DNA of 64,000 nt from Clostridia bacterium (GTDB lineage: Bacteria > Bacillota > Clostridia > Oscillospirales > Acutalibacteraceae), in contig JAFYOI010000035.1 in NCBI GenBank assembly GCA_017560255.1, positions 221,833 to 285,832 of the forward strand, in the 5' to 3' direction. Within the stretch, counting starts at the first letter, position 1. Each line of letters opens with the position of its first letter. The notes beneath the pieces were generated by a model. That model was not told where the DNA came from. It saw only the letters and a list, made by a program, of their open reading frames with translations, and did no database searches. The position numbers and the translations under genes are program-made. This document shows positions 10,386-19,374 of this stretch, piece by piece.

Positions 10386-11769
10386 TATGTCACTTAAAAA
10401 GAACGAAATGCCTTCACAGGACCCGAATATCAGAAATAAGAATTTTGAAGAGGTAGCCCTCGGTTACACAAGGGAGCAGGCTATTGACGAGGCACAGAGA
10501 TGCCTTAACTGTAAACATAAACCCTGCGTTTCCGGTTGTCCCGTTTCTATCAATATTCCTGAATTTATCGAGAAAGTTGCTCAGGGTGATTTTGAGGCGG
10601 CTTACGATATTATCGTTAAGTCAAGTTCGCTTCCCGCTGTATGCGGCAGAGTTTGTCCGCAGGAAACACAGTGTGAGCAGAAGTGTATCAGAGCGGTCAA
10701 GGGCGAGAGCGTTGCTATCGGCAGACTTGAGAGGTTTGTTGCTGACTACCACAACGCTAATTGTACGGACAAGCCTGCAATGCCCGTAATCAACGGACAT
10801 AAGGTTGCGGTTATCGGTGCAGGTCCCGCAGGTCTTACCTGTGCTGGTGACTTGGCAAAGGCAGGTTACAGCGTAACGGTATTCGAGGCTCTCCACCTTG
10901 CAGGCGGCGTACTTGTTTACGGAATTCCCGAATTCAGACTTCCCAAGTCAATCGTTCAGAAAGAAATTGATAATCTTAAAGCAATCGGTGTTAAGATTGA
11001 AACAAATATGGTTATCGGTAAGATTCTTGCAATTGATGAACTCTTTGAGATGGGCTTTGAGGCGGTATTTATCGGTTCGGGCGCAGGTTTGCCGAAGTTT
11101 ATGAATATTCCCGGTGAGAATCTCAATGGCGTATATTCCGCAAATGAATTCCTCACAAGAGTAAATCTTATGAAGGCTTACAGAGACAACAGTTCAACTC
11201 CTATCAAAAAGGCAAGTAAGGTTGCCGTTGTTGGCGGTGGTAACGTTGCTATGGACGCTGCTCGTTGTGCAAAGAGACTCGGTGCTGATGAAGTTTATAT
11301 CGTATACAGACGTTCCGAATCCGAACTTCCCGCAAGACTTGAAGAAGTTGAGCATGCAAAAGAAGAGGGTATTATCTTTAAACTTCTCACAAATCCCGTT
11401 GCTATCACAGGCGACGATAAGATGAATGTTAAGGGTATCCGCTGCGTTGAGATGGAACTCGGTGAGCCTGATGAATCGGGCAGAAGACGTCCCGTTGTTA
11501 AGGCAAACAGCGAACATGAACTCCCCATTGACTGTGTGATTATGTCAATCGGTACTTCTCCCAACCCACTTATCAAATCCACAACAAAGGGCCTTGATAC
11601 TCATAGTTGGGGCGGAATTATCGCTGATGAAAACGGTCTTACTTCAAGAGAGGGCGTTTATGCGGGCGGTGACGCTGTTACAGGCGCTGCAACGGTAATT
11701 CTCGCAATGGGCGCGGGTAAGAAAGCCGCTGCCGATATCGACAGATACATTAAAAGCAAACAGAACTAA
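10378..11769 (+). CDS. nfnB: NfnB-like subunit (glutamate synthase small-chain family)
   Basis: 463 residues. Two N-terminal [4Fe-4S] cysteine groups are seen ('CLNCKHKPCVSGCPV' and 'CGRVCPQETQCEQKC'). FAD motif 'VIGAGPAGLTCAGDLAKAGY' and NADPH motif 'VVGGGNVAMDAARCAKRLG' follow. Often named NADPH-dependent glutamate synthase (gltA), but the adjacent nfnA and lack of a large GOGAT subunit favour the Nfn transhydrogenase. Start ATG 10378 is chosen over an earlier in-frame ATG because it follows AAGGGGGT and overlaps nfnA by only 8 bases. Confidence 0.87.
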   Translation: MANMSLKKNEMPSQDPNIRNKNFEEVALGYTREQAIDEAQRCLNCKHKPCVSGCPVSINIPEFIEKVAQGDFEAAYDIIVKSSSLPAVCGRVCPQETQCEQKCIRAVKGESVAIGRLERFVADYHNANCTDKPAMPVINGHKVAVIGAGPAGLTCAGDLAKAGYSVTVFEALHLAGGVLVYGIPEFRLPKSIVQKEIDNLKAIGVKIETNMVIGKILAIDELFEMGFEAVFIGSGAGLPKFMNIPGENLNGVYSANEFLTRVNLMKAYRDNSSTPIKKASKVAVVGGGNVAMDAARCAKRLGADEVYIVYRRSESELPARLEEVEHAKEEGIIFKLLTNPVAITGDDKMNVKGIRCVEMELGEPDESGRRRPVVKANSEHELPIDCVIMSIGTSPNPLIKSTTKGLDTHSWGGIIADENGLTSREGVYAGGDAVTGAATVILAMGAGKKAAADIDRYIKSKQN

Positions 11770-11782
11770 CAATGTAAATTTC

Positions 11783-11819
11783 AAAGGGCGGAAATTTTCT
11801 GGATTTCCGCCCTTTTTGT
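11783..11819 (+). terminator. Rho-independent terminator after nfnB
   Basis: A perfect 13-bp stem (11783-11795 with 11803-11815), 7-base loop, then a T-run to 11817. Confidence 0.92.
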
Positions 11820-11830
11820 TTAAATTATGC

Positions 11831-11859
11831 TTGACATTAAATAAATATTCTGTTACAAT
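11831..11859 (+). promoter_or_regulatory. Promoter of the ylxM-ffh-rpsP-khpA operon
   Basis: -35 TTGACA (11831-11836), 17 bp with extended TG, -10 TACAAT (11854-11859). It follows directly after the nfnB terminator. Confidence 0.88.
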
Positions 11860-11914
11860 ACTGTGGATGTAAAGATAAACTACTTTACACACTCTGGGAT
11901 TTGAGGTGTTGGCA

Positions 11915-12283
11915 ATGGCGCAGAATTTAGAGATCACAATGCTTGTTGATATTTATGGCGCAATGCTTACGGACAAACAACGTGATTTTCTCTCATTGTA
12001 TTATGATGAGGATTTGTCCCTTGCTGAAATTGCCGCAAATGAGGGTATAACCCGTCAGGGAGTCCGTGACGCTATCAAAAGGGCGGAGGCACAACTTCTT
12101 GATATAGAGAGCAAACTCGGCTTTGAAAAGCGTTTTAGGGAAAATTTGCAAAAGATTGACGATATCCGTCAGGTCGTTGCAGAGATAAAGAAATATAATT
12201 CCTACCATGGTATGTCAAAGGAACTTGGCGCCAAGGCGGACAGGATAGAAGAATTATTAGGTCAACTTACAGAAACACAATAA
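11915..12283 (+). CDS. ylxM: YlxM/SRP-associated helix-turn-helix protein
   Basis: 122 residues from ATG 11915, placed 8 bases after GAGG; a GTG at 11906 lies inside that ribosome site. The sigma-70 region-4-like helix-turn-helix ('LSLAEIAANEGITRQGVRDAIKRAE') is clear, followed by a short coiled coil. YlxM proteins are encoded before ffh in most Bacillota and bind the SRP, altering Ffh/FtsY GTPase activity in streptococci; the HTH does not act on DNA as far as is known. The stop is 18 bp before ffh. Confidence 0.88.
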   Translation: MAQNLEITMLVDIYGAMLTDKQRDFLSLYYDEDLSLAEIAANEGITRQGVRDAIKRAEAQLLDIESKLGFEKRFRENLQKIDDIRQVVAEIKKYNSYHGMSKELGAKADRIEELLGQLTETQ

Positions 12284-12301
12284 TAAAGGGGGCTTTCCAA
12301 A

Positions 12302-13651
12302 ATGGCATTTGAAGGACTTACCGACAAACTTAATAATGCGTTTAAAAGACTCCGATCCAAGGGAAAGTTGACGGAGTCAGATATTAAAGAAGCAATGCGT
12401 GAAGTTCGTCTTGCGTTGCTTGAAGCCGACGTAAACTATAAAGTTGCAAAGGATTTCACAAGTAAAGTCAGCGAAAGGGCAGTTGGCGCTCAGGTTATGG
12501 AGAGTCTTACTCCCGCGCAGATGGTTATTAAAATTGTAAAAGAAGAAATGACCGCTCTTATGGGTGGCACACAGACAAGAATCGCAAGCGCATCCAAACC
12601 GCCGACAGTTGTGATGATGTGCGGTTTGCAGGGTTCCGGTAAAACAACTCACAGTGCAAAACTTGCTCTTATGCTTAAAAAGAAGGGTCACAGACCGCTT
12701 CTCGTAGCGTGTGATATTTATCGTCCCGCTGCTATCAAGCAACTTCAGGTTGTAGGTGAAAAGGCGGGTGTGCCCGTTTTTGAAATGGGTACGGAAAATC
12801 CCGTCAAGATTGCGAAGGAAGCAATCAAACATGCAAAGGATCACGGAAACGATTACGTTTTCCTTGATACCGCGGGTCGTTTGCATATTGACGAGGAATT
12901 GATGGATGAACTAAAATCAATCAAGTCAGAAGTTGTCCCGCACGAAATACTCCTTGTAATCGACGCTATGGTCGGTCAGGATGCCGTAAACGTTGCGGAT
13001 AAATTCAATCAGGCGCTTGGCATAGATGGCGTTATCGTTACAAAACTTGATGGTGATACAAGGGGCGGTACAGCGCTCTCTGTTAAGGCTGTAACAGGTA
13101 AACCTATCAAATTCATCGGTGTTGGTGAAAAACTTGATGAACTTGAAGAATTCCATCCCGACCGAATGGCATCAAGAATTCTCGGAATGGGCGACGTTCT
13201 TTCTTTCATTGAAAAAGCGGAGCAGCAGATAGATGAGAAAAAAGCAAGGGAACTTGAGGAAAAACTCCGCAAGAATAAGTTTGACCTCAACGATTTGCTT
13301 GACCAGACCCGACAGGTTCGCAAAATGGGCTCTCTTAAACAGATGCTTTCAATGATCCCCGGCGTGGGCAATAAGATAAAGGACGTTGACGTTGATGAAA
13401 ATCAGTTCAACGTTATGGAAGCGATTATCCTCTCAATGACAAAGAAGGAGAGGGAGAATCCCGACATCATTAACCCGTCAAGAAAAAGACGTATCGCCGC
13501 AGGATGTGGCAAGCAGGTTGAGGATGTCAACCGTTTACTCGCTCAGTACCGCCAGATGCAGAAGATGATGAAGCAGTTCTCGTCTATGAAAGGCAAGAAG
13601 GGCGCACGTATGCTCGGTAAATTCGGCAATATGGACGGATTTAAATTTTAA
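12302..13651 (+). CDS. ffh: Signal recognition particle protein Ffh
   Basis: 449 residues. N domain, then G domain with 'GLQGSGKTTHSAKLA', 'DTAGRLHIDEELM' and 'TKLDGDTRGG'. The C-terminal methionine-rich M domain ('MGSLKQMLSMIPG', 'YRQMQKMMKQFSSM') binds 4.5S RNA and signal peptides. It targets nascent membrane proteins to FtsY/Sec. RBS AAGGGGGC precedes ATG 12302. Confidence 0.97.
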   Translation: MAFEGLTDKLNNAFKRLRSKGKLTESDIKEAMREVRLALLEADVNYKVAKDFTSKVSERAVGAQVMESLTPAQMVIKIVKEEMTALMGGTQTRIASASKPPTVVMMCGLQGSGKTTHSAKLALMLKKKGHRPLLVACDIYRPAAIKQLQVVGEKAGVPVFEMGTENPVKIAKEAIKHAKDHGNDYVFLDTAGRLHIDEELMDELKSIKSEVVPHEILLVIDAMVGQDAVNVADKFNQALGIDGVIVTKLDGDTRGGTALSVKAVTGKPIKFIGVGEKLDELEEFHPDRMASRILGMGDVLSFIEKAEQQIDEKKARELEEKLRKNKFDLNDLLDQTRQVRKMGSLKQMLSMIPGVGNKIKDVDVDENQFNVMEAIILSMTKKERENPDIINPSRKRRIAAGCGKQVEDVNRLLAQYRQMQKMMKQFSSMKGKKGARMLGKFGNMDGFKF

Positions 13652-13709
13652 TTTGCTATAATCACATTTCGTGATGTAGATACAAAGTTTTGTGTGGAGG
13701 TGAATACAA

Positions 13710-13952
13710 ATGGCAGTAAAAATCAGACTTCGTAGAATGGGTGCAAAGAAGGCTCCGTTTTACAGAATTGTTGTTGCAGATTCCAGATACCCGAGAGATG
13801 GTCGTTTCATCGAAGAAATCGGTTACTACAATCCTACAACAGAACCCGCTGAGGTAAAGATTGATGTTGAGAAGGCTAAGGCATGGATCAAGAATGGTGC
13901 TCAGCCGACAGACACAGTAAAATCATTGTTTAAGAAGAATGAAGTATTATAA
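13710..13952 (+). CDS. rpsP: 30S ribosomal protein S16
   Basis: 80 residues, beginning with the standard S16 stretch '[19 protein letters not shown]' and containing '[20 protein letters not shown]'. RBS TGGAGGTG. The upstream 58-bp gap includes TG-N-TATAAT (13654-13662) and so may hold an internal promoter. In other Bacillota rimM and trmD follow khpA; here a terminator comes instead. Confidence 0.97.
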   Translation: MAVKIRLRRMGAKKAPFYRIVVADSRYPRDGRFIEEIGYYNPTTEPAEVKIDVEKAKAWIKNGAQPTDTVKSLFKKNEVL

Positions 13953-13981
13953 TTTCGAAGAAACCAACGGAGGTGGAACAC

Positions 13982-14215
13982 TTGAAGGAATTACTTATTA
14001 CTATCGCAAAGGGGCTTGTAGAGGAGCCTGATATGGTCAGAGTTGACGTCGATGAGCCCAGAGAAGATGGTGTAATTGTTTATCATTTGCACGTAGCAGG
14101 AAATGATATGGGCAGAGTAATTGGTAAACAGGGACGTATAGCAAAGGCCATCCGTACAGTCATGAGAGCAACAGCAAATCGCTCAAACACAAAGGTTGTT
14201 GTTGAAATAGACTAA
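13982..14215 (+). CDS. khpA: KhpA, KH-domain RNA-binding protein
   Basis: 77 residues with one KH domain, 'MGRVIGKQGRIAKAIRTVMRA'. KhpA pairs with KhpB/Jag and is a small-RNA/mRNA binder linked to cell division and elongation. I chose TTG 13982: GGAGGTGG (13969-13976) precedes it, whereas an earlier GTG at 13973 lies within that ribosome site; the TTG start gives 'MKELLITIAKGL', matching family N-termini. Confidence 0.93.
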   Translation: MKELLITIAKGLVEEPDMVRVDVDEPREDGVIVYHLHVAGNDMGRVIGKQGRIAKAIRTVMRATANRSNTKVVVEID

Positions 14216-14257
14216 TTTTGAAATGATAAGATCTTAAGCAATTCTGCTGTTAATAGT

Positions 14258-14311
14258 CTCCATAGAGTGCTGCTTGAATTTTCAAGCGCTACGCTATGGA
14301 GATTATTTTTT
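14258..14311 (+). terminator. Terminator of the ffh operon
   Basis: CTCCATAG ... CTATGGAG outer stem and CTTGAA/TTCAAG inner stem, followed by ATTATTTTTT. Confidence 0.88.
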
Positions 14312-14316
14312 GTATA

Positions 14317-14350
14317 AAAAAACTTGAGAAACCGATGCTTCCCAAGTTTT
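14317..14350 (-). terminator. Terminator of the glycosyltransferase gene
   Basis: AAAACTTG ... CAAGTTTT inverted repeat directly after the minus-strand stop, with poly-T on the minus strand. It could serve both directions. Confidence 0.8.
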
Positions 14351-15520
14351 TTATTTTTTCTTTTGTTTTTTTGTTTCAACTGTGCTTAAAACAACGTCGA
14401 GATATCGTGCTGCTATCTTTTCTTCCGTAAGTTCGCTAACAGTTTCAATTGTTGATTTTGAGATTTTCGCAAGTTCTGTTCTCGACATTTCAGCAATCTG
14501 ATCCAAACGGTTTGTAAGTGCCTCGGTATCTTTTTCTTTCAAAATATAACCATTAAGTCCGTCTTGAACAATGCCGTCAATTCTGTCGTCCTCAACACAA
14601 ATAGGTATACATCCCTGTGACATCGCTTCAAGATATGCCAGGCCGAAAGTTACGTGACAGTTTGCCATGACAAAAACGTCGGATTCCCGCATGATTTTAA
14701 ACGCTTCAACTTTTGAAGTTGCACCGCGCAGGGTGACTGTATTGGCAAGGTCAAGGTTTGCGATAAGTCTGTGTAATGCGGGTTCCATTGATCCTGTACC
14801 GATTATATCAAGGTGCATTTTGTCCTTGTTTCTGGTTTTTGCGATAGCGTTTATGATTATATCAAGGTTTTTGAACGGTGTTAATTCTCCGATGAAAAGC
14901 AAGCGGAGTTTGTCGTTATCCCATACTTTATCAATGGTTGCAGGCATAACGAAGTTAGGCGTTTCGGAGCAGGTAACAACGCAGGGTTTGTCCGTTTTTA
15001 TGATTTTATCGATTCTCCTCCTAACGGAGTCTAAGGTAAAACCGAATGCATCATATATTTTGCTGTATCTTGCAAATTTGGGGGTTGTGAGGGTTCTTGC
15101 GTCTTTTGTTGTAAAGACGGCAACCTTGTGGCAGGGGATTCTCAAGTAGTCTGTCAGATCATAAGTCGACGTTGGTTCGTGAACTACGAGCAGGTCAATT
15201 TCCGGAAGCGTCTTCAAAATTTTTCTGTACTGTTTTGCGGCGCTTTTGAGCGCACTTTTTTTAACTCCCTTTGAAGAATTTAATTTCAAGTCCTTTATGT
15301 ACAGGGATACGTTGTCGGCAACTGTATCAAAAATTTTCTTGGAATAATTATTGCGGGGATCGCTCAAAAACGACTCGGATTGAAGAAAGAGGGGAAAAGC
15401 AATAACGTTATGTCCCATTTTTGCCCACTGTCTTGCCGTGTAATGCAACGACATGTTTTCAGTGTATAAATTTGCTTTGTTTATAGGTGGATATTGTGAG
15501 CTTATAATGAGAATGTTCAT
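14351..15520 (-). CDS. GT4-like family glycosyltransferase
   Basis: 389 residues, GT-B fold. The N-terminus 'MNILIISSQYPPINKANLYTENM' is the usual start of retaining GT4 enzymes, and the C-terminal donor-binding half contains 'LLFIGELTPFKNLDIIINAI', 'IIGTGSMEPALHRLI' and an E-x7-E region around 'SDVFVMANCHVTFGLAYLEAMSQG'. It should transfer a nucleotide-activated sugar to a lipid, glycan or small acceptor in the cytoplasm. It stands alone with no other glycan genes nearby, so the acceptor cannot be guessed. Confidence 0.85.
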   Translation of the reverse strand: MNILIISSQYPPINKANLYTENMSLHYTARQWAKMGHNVIAFPLFLQSESFLSDPRNNYSKKIFDTVADNVSLYIKDLKLNSSKGVKKSALKSAAKQYRKILKTLPEIDLLVVHEPTSTYDLTDYLRIPCHKVAVFTTKDARTLTTPKFARYSKIYDAFGFTLDSVRRRIDKIIKTDKPCVVTCSETPNFVMPATIDKVWDNDKLRLLFIGELTPFKNLDIIINAIAKTRNKDKMHLDIIGTGSMEPALHRLIANLDLANTVTLRGATSKVEAFKIMRESDVFVMANCHVTFGLAYLEAMSQGCIPICVEDDRIDGIVQDGLNGYILKEKDTEALTNRLDQIAEMSRTELAKISKSTIETVSELTEEKIAARYLDVVLSTVETKKQKKK

Positions 15521-15596
15521 AGCGCGTGACTGCCTCCCTTCGCAAAGATATATTAATAATTATATAACATAATTAACAAAAAAACAAGTAAATGTT

Positions 15597-16115
15597 TTAC
15601 ATATAAGCAAACCAATATGCATCGTAATCGTATATAAACCAATCTTCGCCAATTTTTAAAACGGTCAATGATTGATTTCTTGATTTTTCACCATATTCAC
15701 TGCTTAAAGTAACTGTAAAATTCACTATTTTTACATCGTCAACTTCAAGAGAATATTTTGATTTATATTCTCTTGTAATGCTTGATTTTTCACTATCGCT
15801 TGCATCGTATACATCAATGTCTGATAATTCCGAGGAGAAATCTTCACCGTAGTAATATACAATCTGCTCGCGTGAACGGGTGTATCTGTCTGCAAAGTAC
15901 CCGTTGTCATTAAAACGTACATTATAAACATCCGTGCCAACACACTGCTCAATTCCTTGTGTGTTGTAGTCTGGCAAAAGGCTATTGTGGAATTTTAGTG
16001 CAACGTCTTCGGGCGCGCCATTGTTTCGTAATAAAATTATTGTAATGCAAACAACGATGATGGCAACAATAACTGTTACAGTCAGTGGTATGATAATCTT
16101 TTTTTGATTTTTCAT
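15597..16115 (-). CDS. Membrane-anchored protein of unknown function
   Basis: 172 residues. A short basic N-terminus and one membrane helix (about residues 7-29, 'IIIPLTVTVIVAIIVVCITIILL') precede an extracytoplasmic domain rich in Tyr, Asp and Ser. The order of helices and strands, ending 'VLKIGEDWFIYDYDAYW', recalls small NTF2-like / DUF4878-type lipoprotein-like domains, but I do not recognise a named family. No lipobox is present. It is divergent from nrdR and upstream of the lone glycosyltransferase. Confidence 0.6.
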   Translation of the reverse strand: MKNQKKIIIPLTVTVIVAIIVVCITIILLRNNGAPEDVALKFHNSLLPDYNTQGIEQCVGTDVYNVRFNDNGYFADRYTRSREQIVYYYGEDFSSELSDIDVYDASDSEKSSITREYKSKYSLEVDDVKIVNFTVTLSSEYGEKSRNQSLTVLKIGEDWFIYDYDAYWFAYM

Positions 16116-16187
16116 CTACATCATTCAACCCTTTCTGAAGATTATTTTATACTCGCACTTTATTTCTGTCAAGTTGAATAATTAGGC

Positions 16188-16216
16188 TTGAAAAAATAGA
16201 AAAGTTGTGATAAAAT
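16188..16216 (+). promoter_or_regulatory. nrdR promoter
   Basis: -35 TTGAAA (16188-16193), 17 bp, -10 TAAAAT (16211-16216), about 36 bp before the start codon. Confidence 0.75.
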
Positions 16217-16218
16217 AA

Positions 16219-16234
16219 ACACAATATATAGTAT
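16219..16234 (+). promoter_or_regulatory. NrdR box over the nrdR transcription start
   Basis: ACACAATATATAGTAT matches the published NrdR-box consensus (acaCwAtATaTwGtgt) at 15 of 16 positions by eye. It sits three bases after the -10 box, where bound NrdR would block initiation. I see no second box one spacing unit (about 31 bp) away. Confidence 0.72.
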
Positions 16235-16251
16235 GTTTGGAGTTGATTGAG

Positions 16252-16707
16252 GTGAAGTGTCCTTTCTGCGGATATGAAGAGAGCAAAGTTGTTGATTCTC
16301 GCCCGACTGATGAGGGTGAGCGTATAAGACGTAGACGTGAGTGCATAAGTTGTGCAAAGAGATTTACCACTTACGAGGTTATCGAGAGCATTCCTCTCAT
16401 CGTTGTAAAGAAAGACAAGTCAAGGGAACAGTTTGACCGTAACAAGTTGCTTGGTGGAATGTTACGTGCTTGCGAAAAACGTCCCGTATCTATTGCAACT
16501 CTTGAAGCGGCAATTGACGATATTGAATTGAAACTTCAGAATTCTCTTGACAGAGAAATCACAACAACCTATATCGGTGAACTGGCCATGGATAAACTTA
16601 AAGCCATTGACGAGGTTGCTTACGTGCGTTTTGCCTCTGTTTATCGTCAGTTCAAGGATATCAACACATTTATGGCGGAACTTGCAAAACTTCTTAATGA
16701 AAAGTAA
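16252..16707 (+). CDS. nrdR: Transcriptional repressor NrdR
   Basis: 151 residues, standard length. An N-terminal zinc ribbon ('CPFCG' and 'CISC') is followed by an ATP-cone domain ('[27 protein letters not shown]'). NrdR senses dATP/ATP and represses ribonucleotide reductase genes. GTG 16252 is chosen because it gives the invariant N-terminus 'MKCPFCG' and follows GGAG by 9 bases; an in-frame TTG at 16237 would add five residues. No nrd gene is in the window. Its stop directly abuts the stop of the convergent DUF4363 gene. Confidence 0.96.
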   Translation: MKCPFCGYEESKVVDSRPTDEGERIRRRRECISCAKRFTTYEVIESIPLIVVKKDKSREQFDRNKLLGGMLRACEKRPVSIATLEAAIDDIELKLQNSLDREITTTYIGELAMDKLKAIDEVAYVRFASVYRQFKDINTFMAELAKLLNEK

Positions 16708-17088
16708 TTAAAATATATTCTGTATTTTCGGCTTTTCATCGTCGAGCGCGCAGTGCAGACGTGAGGCCGCTTCGTTGCAGTATTCGTAAAATGTTTCAGT
16801 GTCGTTTTGTTTTGCCAAAACGTACAGCTTATTCAGTAAGGTTTCAATTTCCGAAAATTCATTGTGGATAAATACTGATTTGAAAAGGGTGGAGTTACGG
16901 CTCCACTCTTTATTTATTTTTTCAGCAAATTGCCTAAGGTCTGCCTTCGGGTTTTCCACAGCCTCCTGTGCACAGGTGTTTATCAAATCACTCAATCTTT
17001 TTCCTTTTGATTCAATCACAAAAAAAGCCGAAATGCAAAACGCAACCGTCAAGGTGAGTATGATAATCGCTATCCAAGTTCTTTTCAT
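16708..17088 (-). CDS. DUF4363 family protein
   Basis: 126 residues with an N-terminal membrane helix (about 4-25) and a helical extracytoplasmic domain ('INKEWSRNSTLFKSVFIHNEFSEIETLLNKL'), the pattern of DUF4363. Function unknown. It follows the YetF-family gene by 5 bp; this pairing is common in Clostridia and suggests a shared membrane role. Confidence 0.75.
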   Translation of the reverse strand: MKRTWIAIIILTLTVAFCISAFFVIESKGKRLSDLINTCAQEAVENPKADLRQFAEKINKEWSRNSTLFKSVFIHNEFSEIETLLNKLYVLAKQNDTETFYEYCNEAASRLHCALDDEKPKIQNIF

Positions 17089-17093
17089 TCTTC

Positions 17094-17780
17094 TCAGTTT
17101 CCTTTTTCCGTTTTAACAACGTTGAATTCTTTAAGTCTGTTTACCGTCATAAGAAAAACGTCCTGAATTTTGAGATCGTTTTTGCTGAGGTGTTCTTCAA
17201 TATCCGAGTGTGAAATTCCATAAACTCCAATGTTGTCTTTTATTATTTCACCGTCGGATATCAGTACTTGCGGCACGCCTTGTTCTCTTGTAGGAATTGC
17301 TAACATTTCAGCGGTTACCGTCTGGTATCCGGCTTTTTTTAATACACTTAAAGAGCCGTTTGTTTCCACTATTGCGGTGTCAACTTCGTTTATATCAAAA
17401 ACGTCTTGCTGGCGCAATGCGGCAATCAGGTCGTCCGTTGTAAAACGCAGACTTTTCATCTTCTTTTTGTTTATTTTTCCGTTTTCAATTACAGTAACCG
17501 ATTTGCCGCTGAAGGCGTTTCGAATGGCGATACTTTTCATACTGAGCACTGAAAGTATTATTTCAAGGCAAATCAGCACAAGAACGGGAATAATCGCCGT
17601 AATCAGCGGCAGGGAGTTGTCCTGAATCGGTATTGCGGCAACTTCCGAGATCAGTATTGTAATTACAAGTTCCGACGGTTGCAACTCTCCTATTTGTCGT
17701 TTACCCATCAATCGTATAGCGATTATTACAACAAAGTACAGAATTATTGAACGTATAAGAGTTATCAGCAAAAAAATCAC
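17094..17780 (-). CDS. DUF421 / YetF family membrane protein
   Basis: 228 residues. Three N-terminal membrane helices, including the conserved 'RLMGKRQIGELQPSELVITILISE' block, lead to two small cytoplasmic domains of mixed alpha/beta type ('VIENGKINKKKMKSLRFTTDDLIAALRQQ'). This is the YetF/YrbG/DUF421 layout. The biochemical role is not settled; some members affect spores. It is divergent from the germination receptor operon, 100 bp away. Confidence 0.86.
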   Translation of the reverse strand: MIFLLITLIRSIILYFVVIIAIRLMGKRQIGELQPSELVITILISEVAAIPIQDNSLPLITAIIPVLVLICLEIILSVLSMKSIAIRNAFSGKSVTVIENGKINKKKMKSLRFTTDDLIAALRQQDVFDINEVDTAIVETNGSLSVLKKAGYQTVTAEMLAIPTREQGVPQVLISDGEIIKDNIGVYGISHSDIEEHLSKNDLKIQDVFLMTVNRLKEFNVVKTEKGN

Positions 17781-17883
17781 CTCAAAATAAGTTTTGGCAA
17801 GTTTTGCATTTTTATGCTCCCTTACTGAATAAAAGGCGGACCGGAAGGGAAATCTTTTATAAACGGAAAGAGGGAATAAAATT

Positions 17884-19374
17884 ATGCAGGAACGCAGTAC
17901 TAAAAAACTTTTTCTATCTCTTGAGGATAATATAAATTATTTGTATGAACTTAATACTAAAGACAGTGACTTTGTGCTAAGACGTTTTAAAATCGGGGAA
18001 ACAAACGCGCTGTTGCTTACTTGTGAAGGGCTGTCCGATAAAATTTTGATTGGTGAAGCGGTCCTTAAACCAATTCTCAGTTGTGACTGTATGCCGAAAA
18101 ATCCGACCCTTCAATATGCCTATATCCGTGACAGAATTCTTTGTGCGAGTGAACAGTCTGAAGTTTTTGATTTTGATGCACTGTTCAAAGGTGTTATGGG
18201 AGGCTCTTGTGCAATTTTGATTGACGGCGTGCCAAGAACACTCATGCTTGATGTCAGAGGGTTTGACAGACGTAGTATAAGCGAACCGATTATGGAAATA
18301 ACGGACAGAGGTTCGCGTGAAAGTTTTGTTGAGGTTGCCCGCATAAATATGACAATGATACGAAGGCGGCTTAAAACTCCCGATCTGCGATTTGAAACGC
18401 TGGAAATAGGCGAGGAGAGTTCGACATCCGTAATAATGTGCTATTTAGCGGACCGTGCAAGTGAAAGTATCTTACAACAGGTGCGCAAAAGACTTAAAAA
18501 AATAAAAATCGAAAGCGTGCTTGAATCGGGGTATATCCAGCCTTTTCTTGATACGAAAAGAGTGAGTTTTTTCTCGGGAGTCGGCTACGTTGAACGCCCG
18601 GATACAATGTGTGCGAAAATGCTTGAGGGCAGAGTAGGAATAATTATTGACGGCGCGCCGCTTGCGCTTATTGTACCGTATTTATTCAGTGAGAATTTTC
18701 AATCGTTTGATGATTATTGCAACAGACCTTTTTATGCAACGTTTTCAAGGATGCTTAAATATTTTTCTTTTTTTGTATCAATAATTTTGCCGGGATTGTA
18801 CGTTGCAATAGGCACTTTTCATCCGGAATTATTACCGGAATCTTTACTGTATGACATCGCCGCATCGGAGGCTCGGACACCGTTTTCACTTGCTATGGAA
18901 GCGTTTATAATCCATATAATATACGAAATATTGCATCAGGCGGGGCTCAGACTTCCAAAACCCGTAGGCAATACGATAAGCGTTGTTGGCGCACTTGTTA
19001 TCGGCGAGTCTGCCGTAACTGCGGGTATAATCAGCGCACCGATGGTAATGGTTGTGGCGTTTACCGCCATCAGCGCGTTTCTTGTACCCTCACTCTACGA
19101 TGCCTCTGCGGTGTTGAGACTAATGTTTATTCTGATAGGTGGATTTACAGGTATTTTTGGAGTGCTGATTTTCCTGACCGTGATTTTAATCAATATTTGT
19201 TCTATTGATCCGTATGGTATACCGTATACCTCGCCGTTTGCACCGTTTGACGTACGTGCTATGCGTGACGGAGTTTTAAGGCTTGGGTGGAAGACTCTGA
19301 ACAAACATGTTTTTAGGGTTCAGAACGCCTACGGAAGTGAAGAAAAAAGAAAGGCGAGTGAGGCTTGTGAATAA
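17884..19374 (+). CDS. gerAA: Spore germination receptor subunit A (GerA family)
   Basis: 496 residues. A large N-terminal cytoplasmic domain (about 1-285) precedes four to six membrane segments with the family motif 'LPKPVGNTISVVGALVIGESAVTAG' and a conserved 'SIDPYGIPYTSPFAPFD' near the end. GerAA-type subunits sense germinants together with B and C in the spore inner membrane. It is first of a three-gene operon and is overlapped by gerAB by 8 bases. RBS AAAGAGGG. Forespore sigma-G control is expected for the family; no clear sigma-G promoter was found. Confidence 0.94.
   Translation: MQERSTKKLFLSLEDNINYLYELNTKDSDFVLRRFKIGETNALLLTCEGLSDKILIGEAVLKPILSCDCMPKNPTLQYAYIRDRILCASEQSEVFDFDALFKGVMGGSCAILIDGVPRTLMLDVRGFDRRSISEPIMEITDRGSRESFVEVARINMTMIRRRLKTPDLRFETLEIGEESSTSVIMCYLADRASESILQQVRKRLKKIKIESVLESGYIQPFLDTKRVSFFSGVGYVERPDTMCAKMLEGRVGIIIDGAPLALIVPYLFSENFQSFDDYCNRPFYATFSRMLKYFSFFVSIILPGLYVAIGTFHPELLPESLLYDIAASEARTPFSLAMEAFIIHIIYEILHQAGLRLPKPVGNTISVVGALVIGESAVTAGIISAPMVMVVAFTAISAFLVPSLYDASAVLRLMFILIGGFTGIFGVLIFLTVILINICSIDPYGIPYTSPFAPFDVRAMRDGVLRLGWKTLNKHVFRVQNAYGSEEKRKASEACE

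Noticed and set aside
13973..13981. GTG start for khpA at 13973
   Set aside because: The GTG is part of the Shine-Dalgarno sequence GGAGGTGG; TTG 13982 matches family starts.
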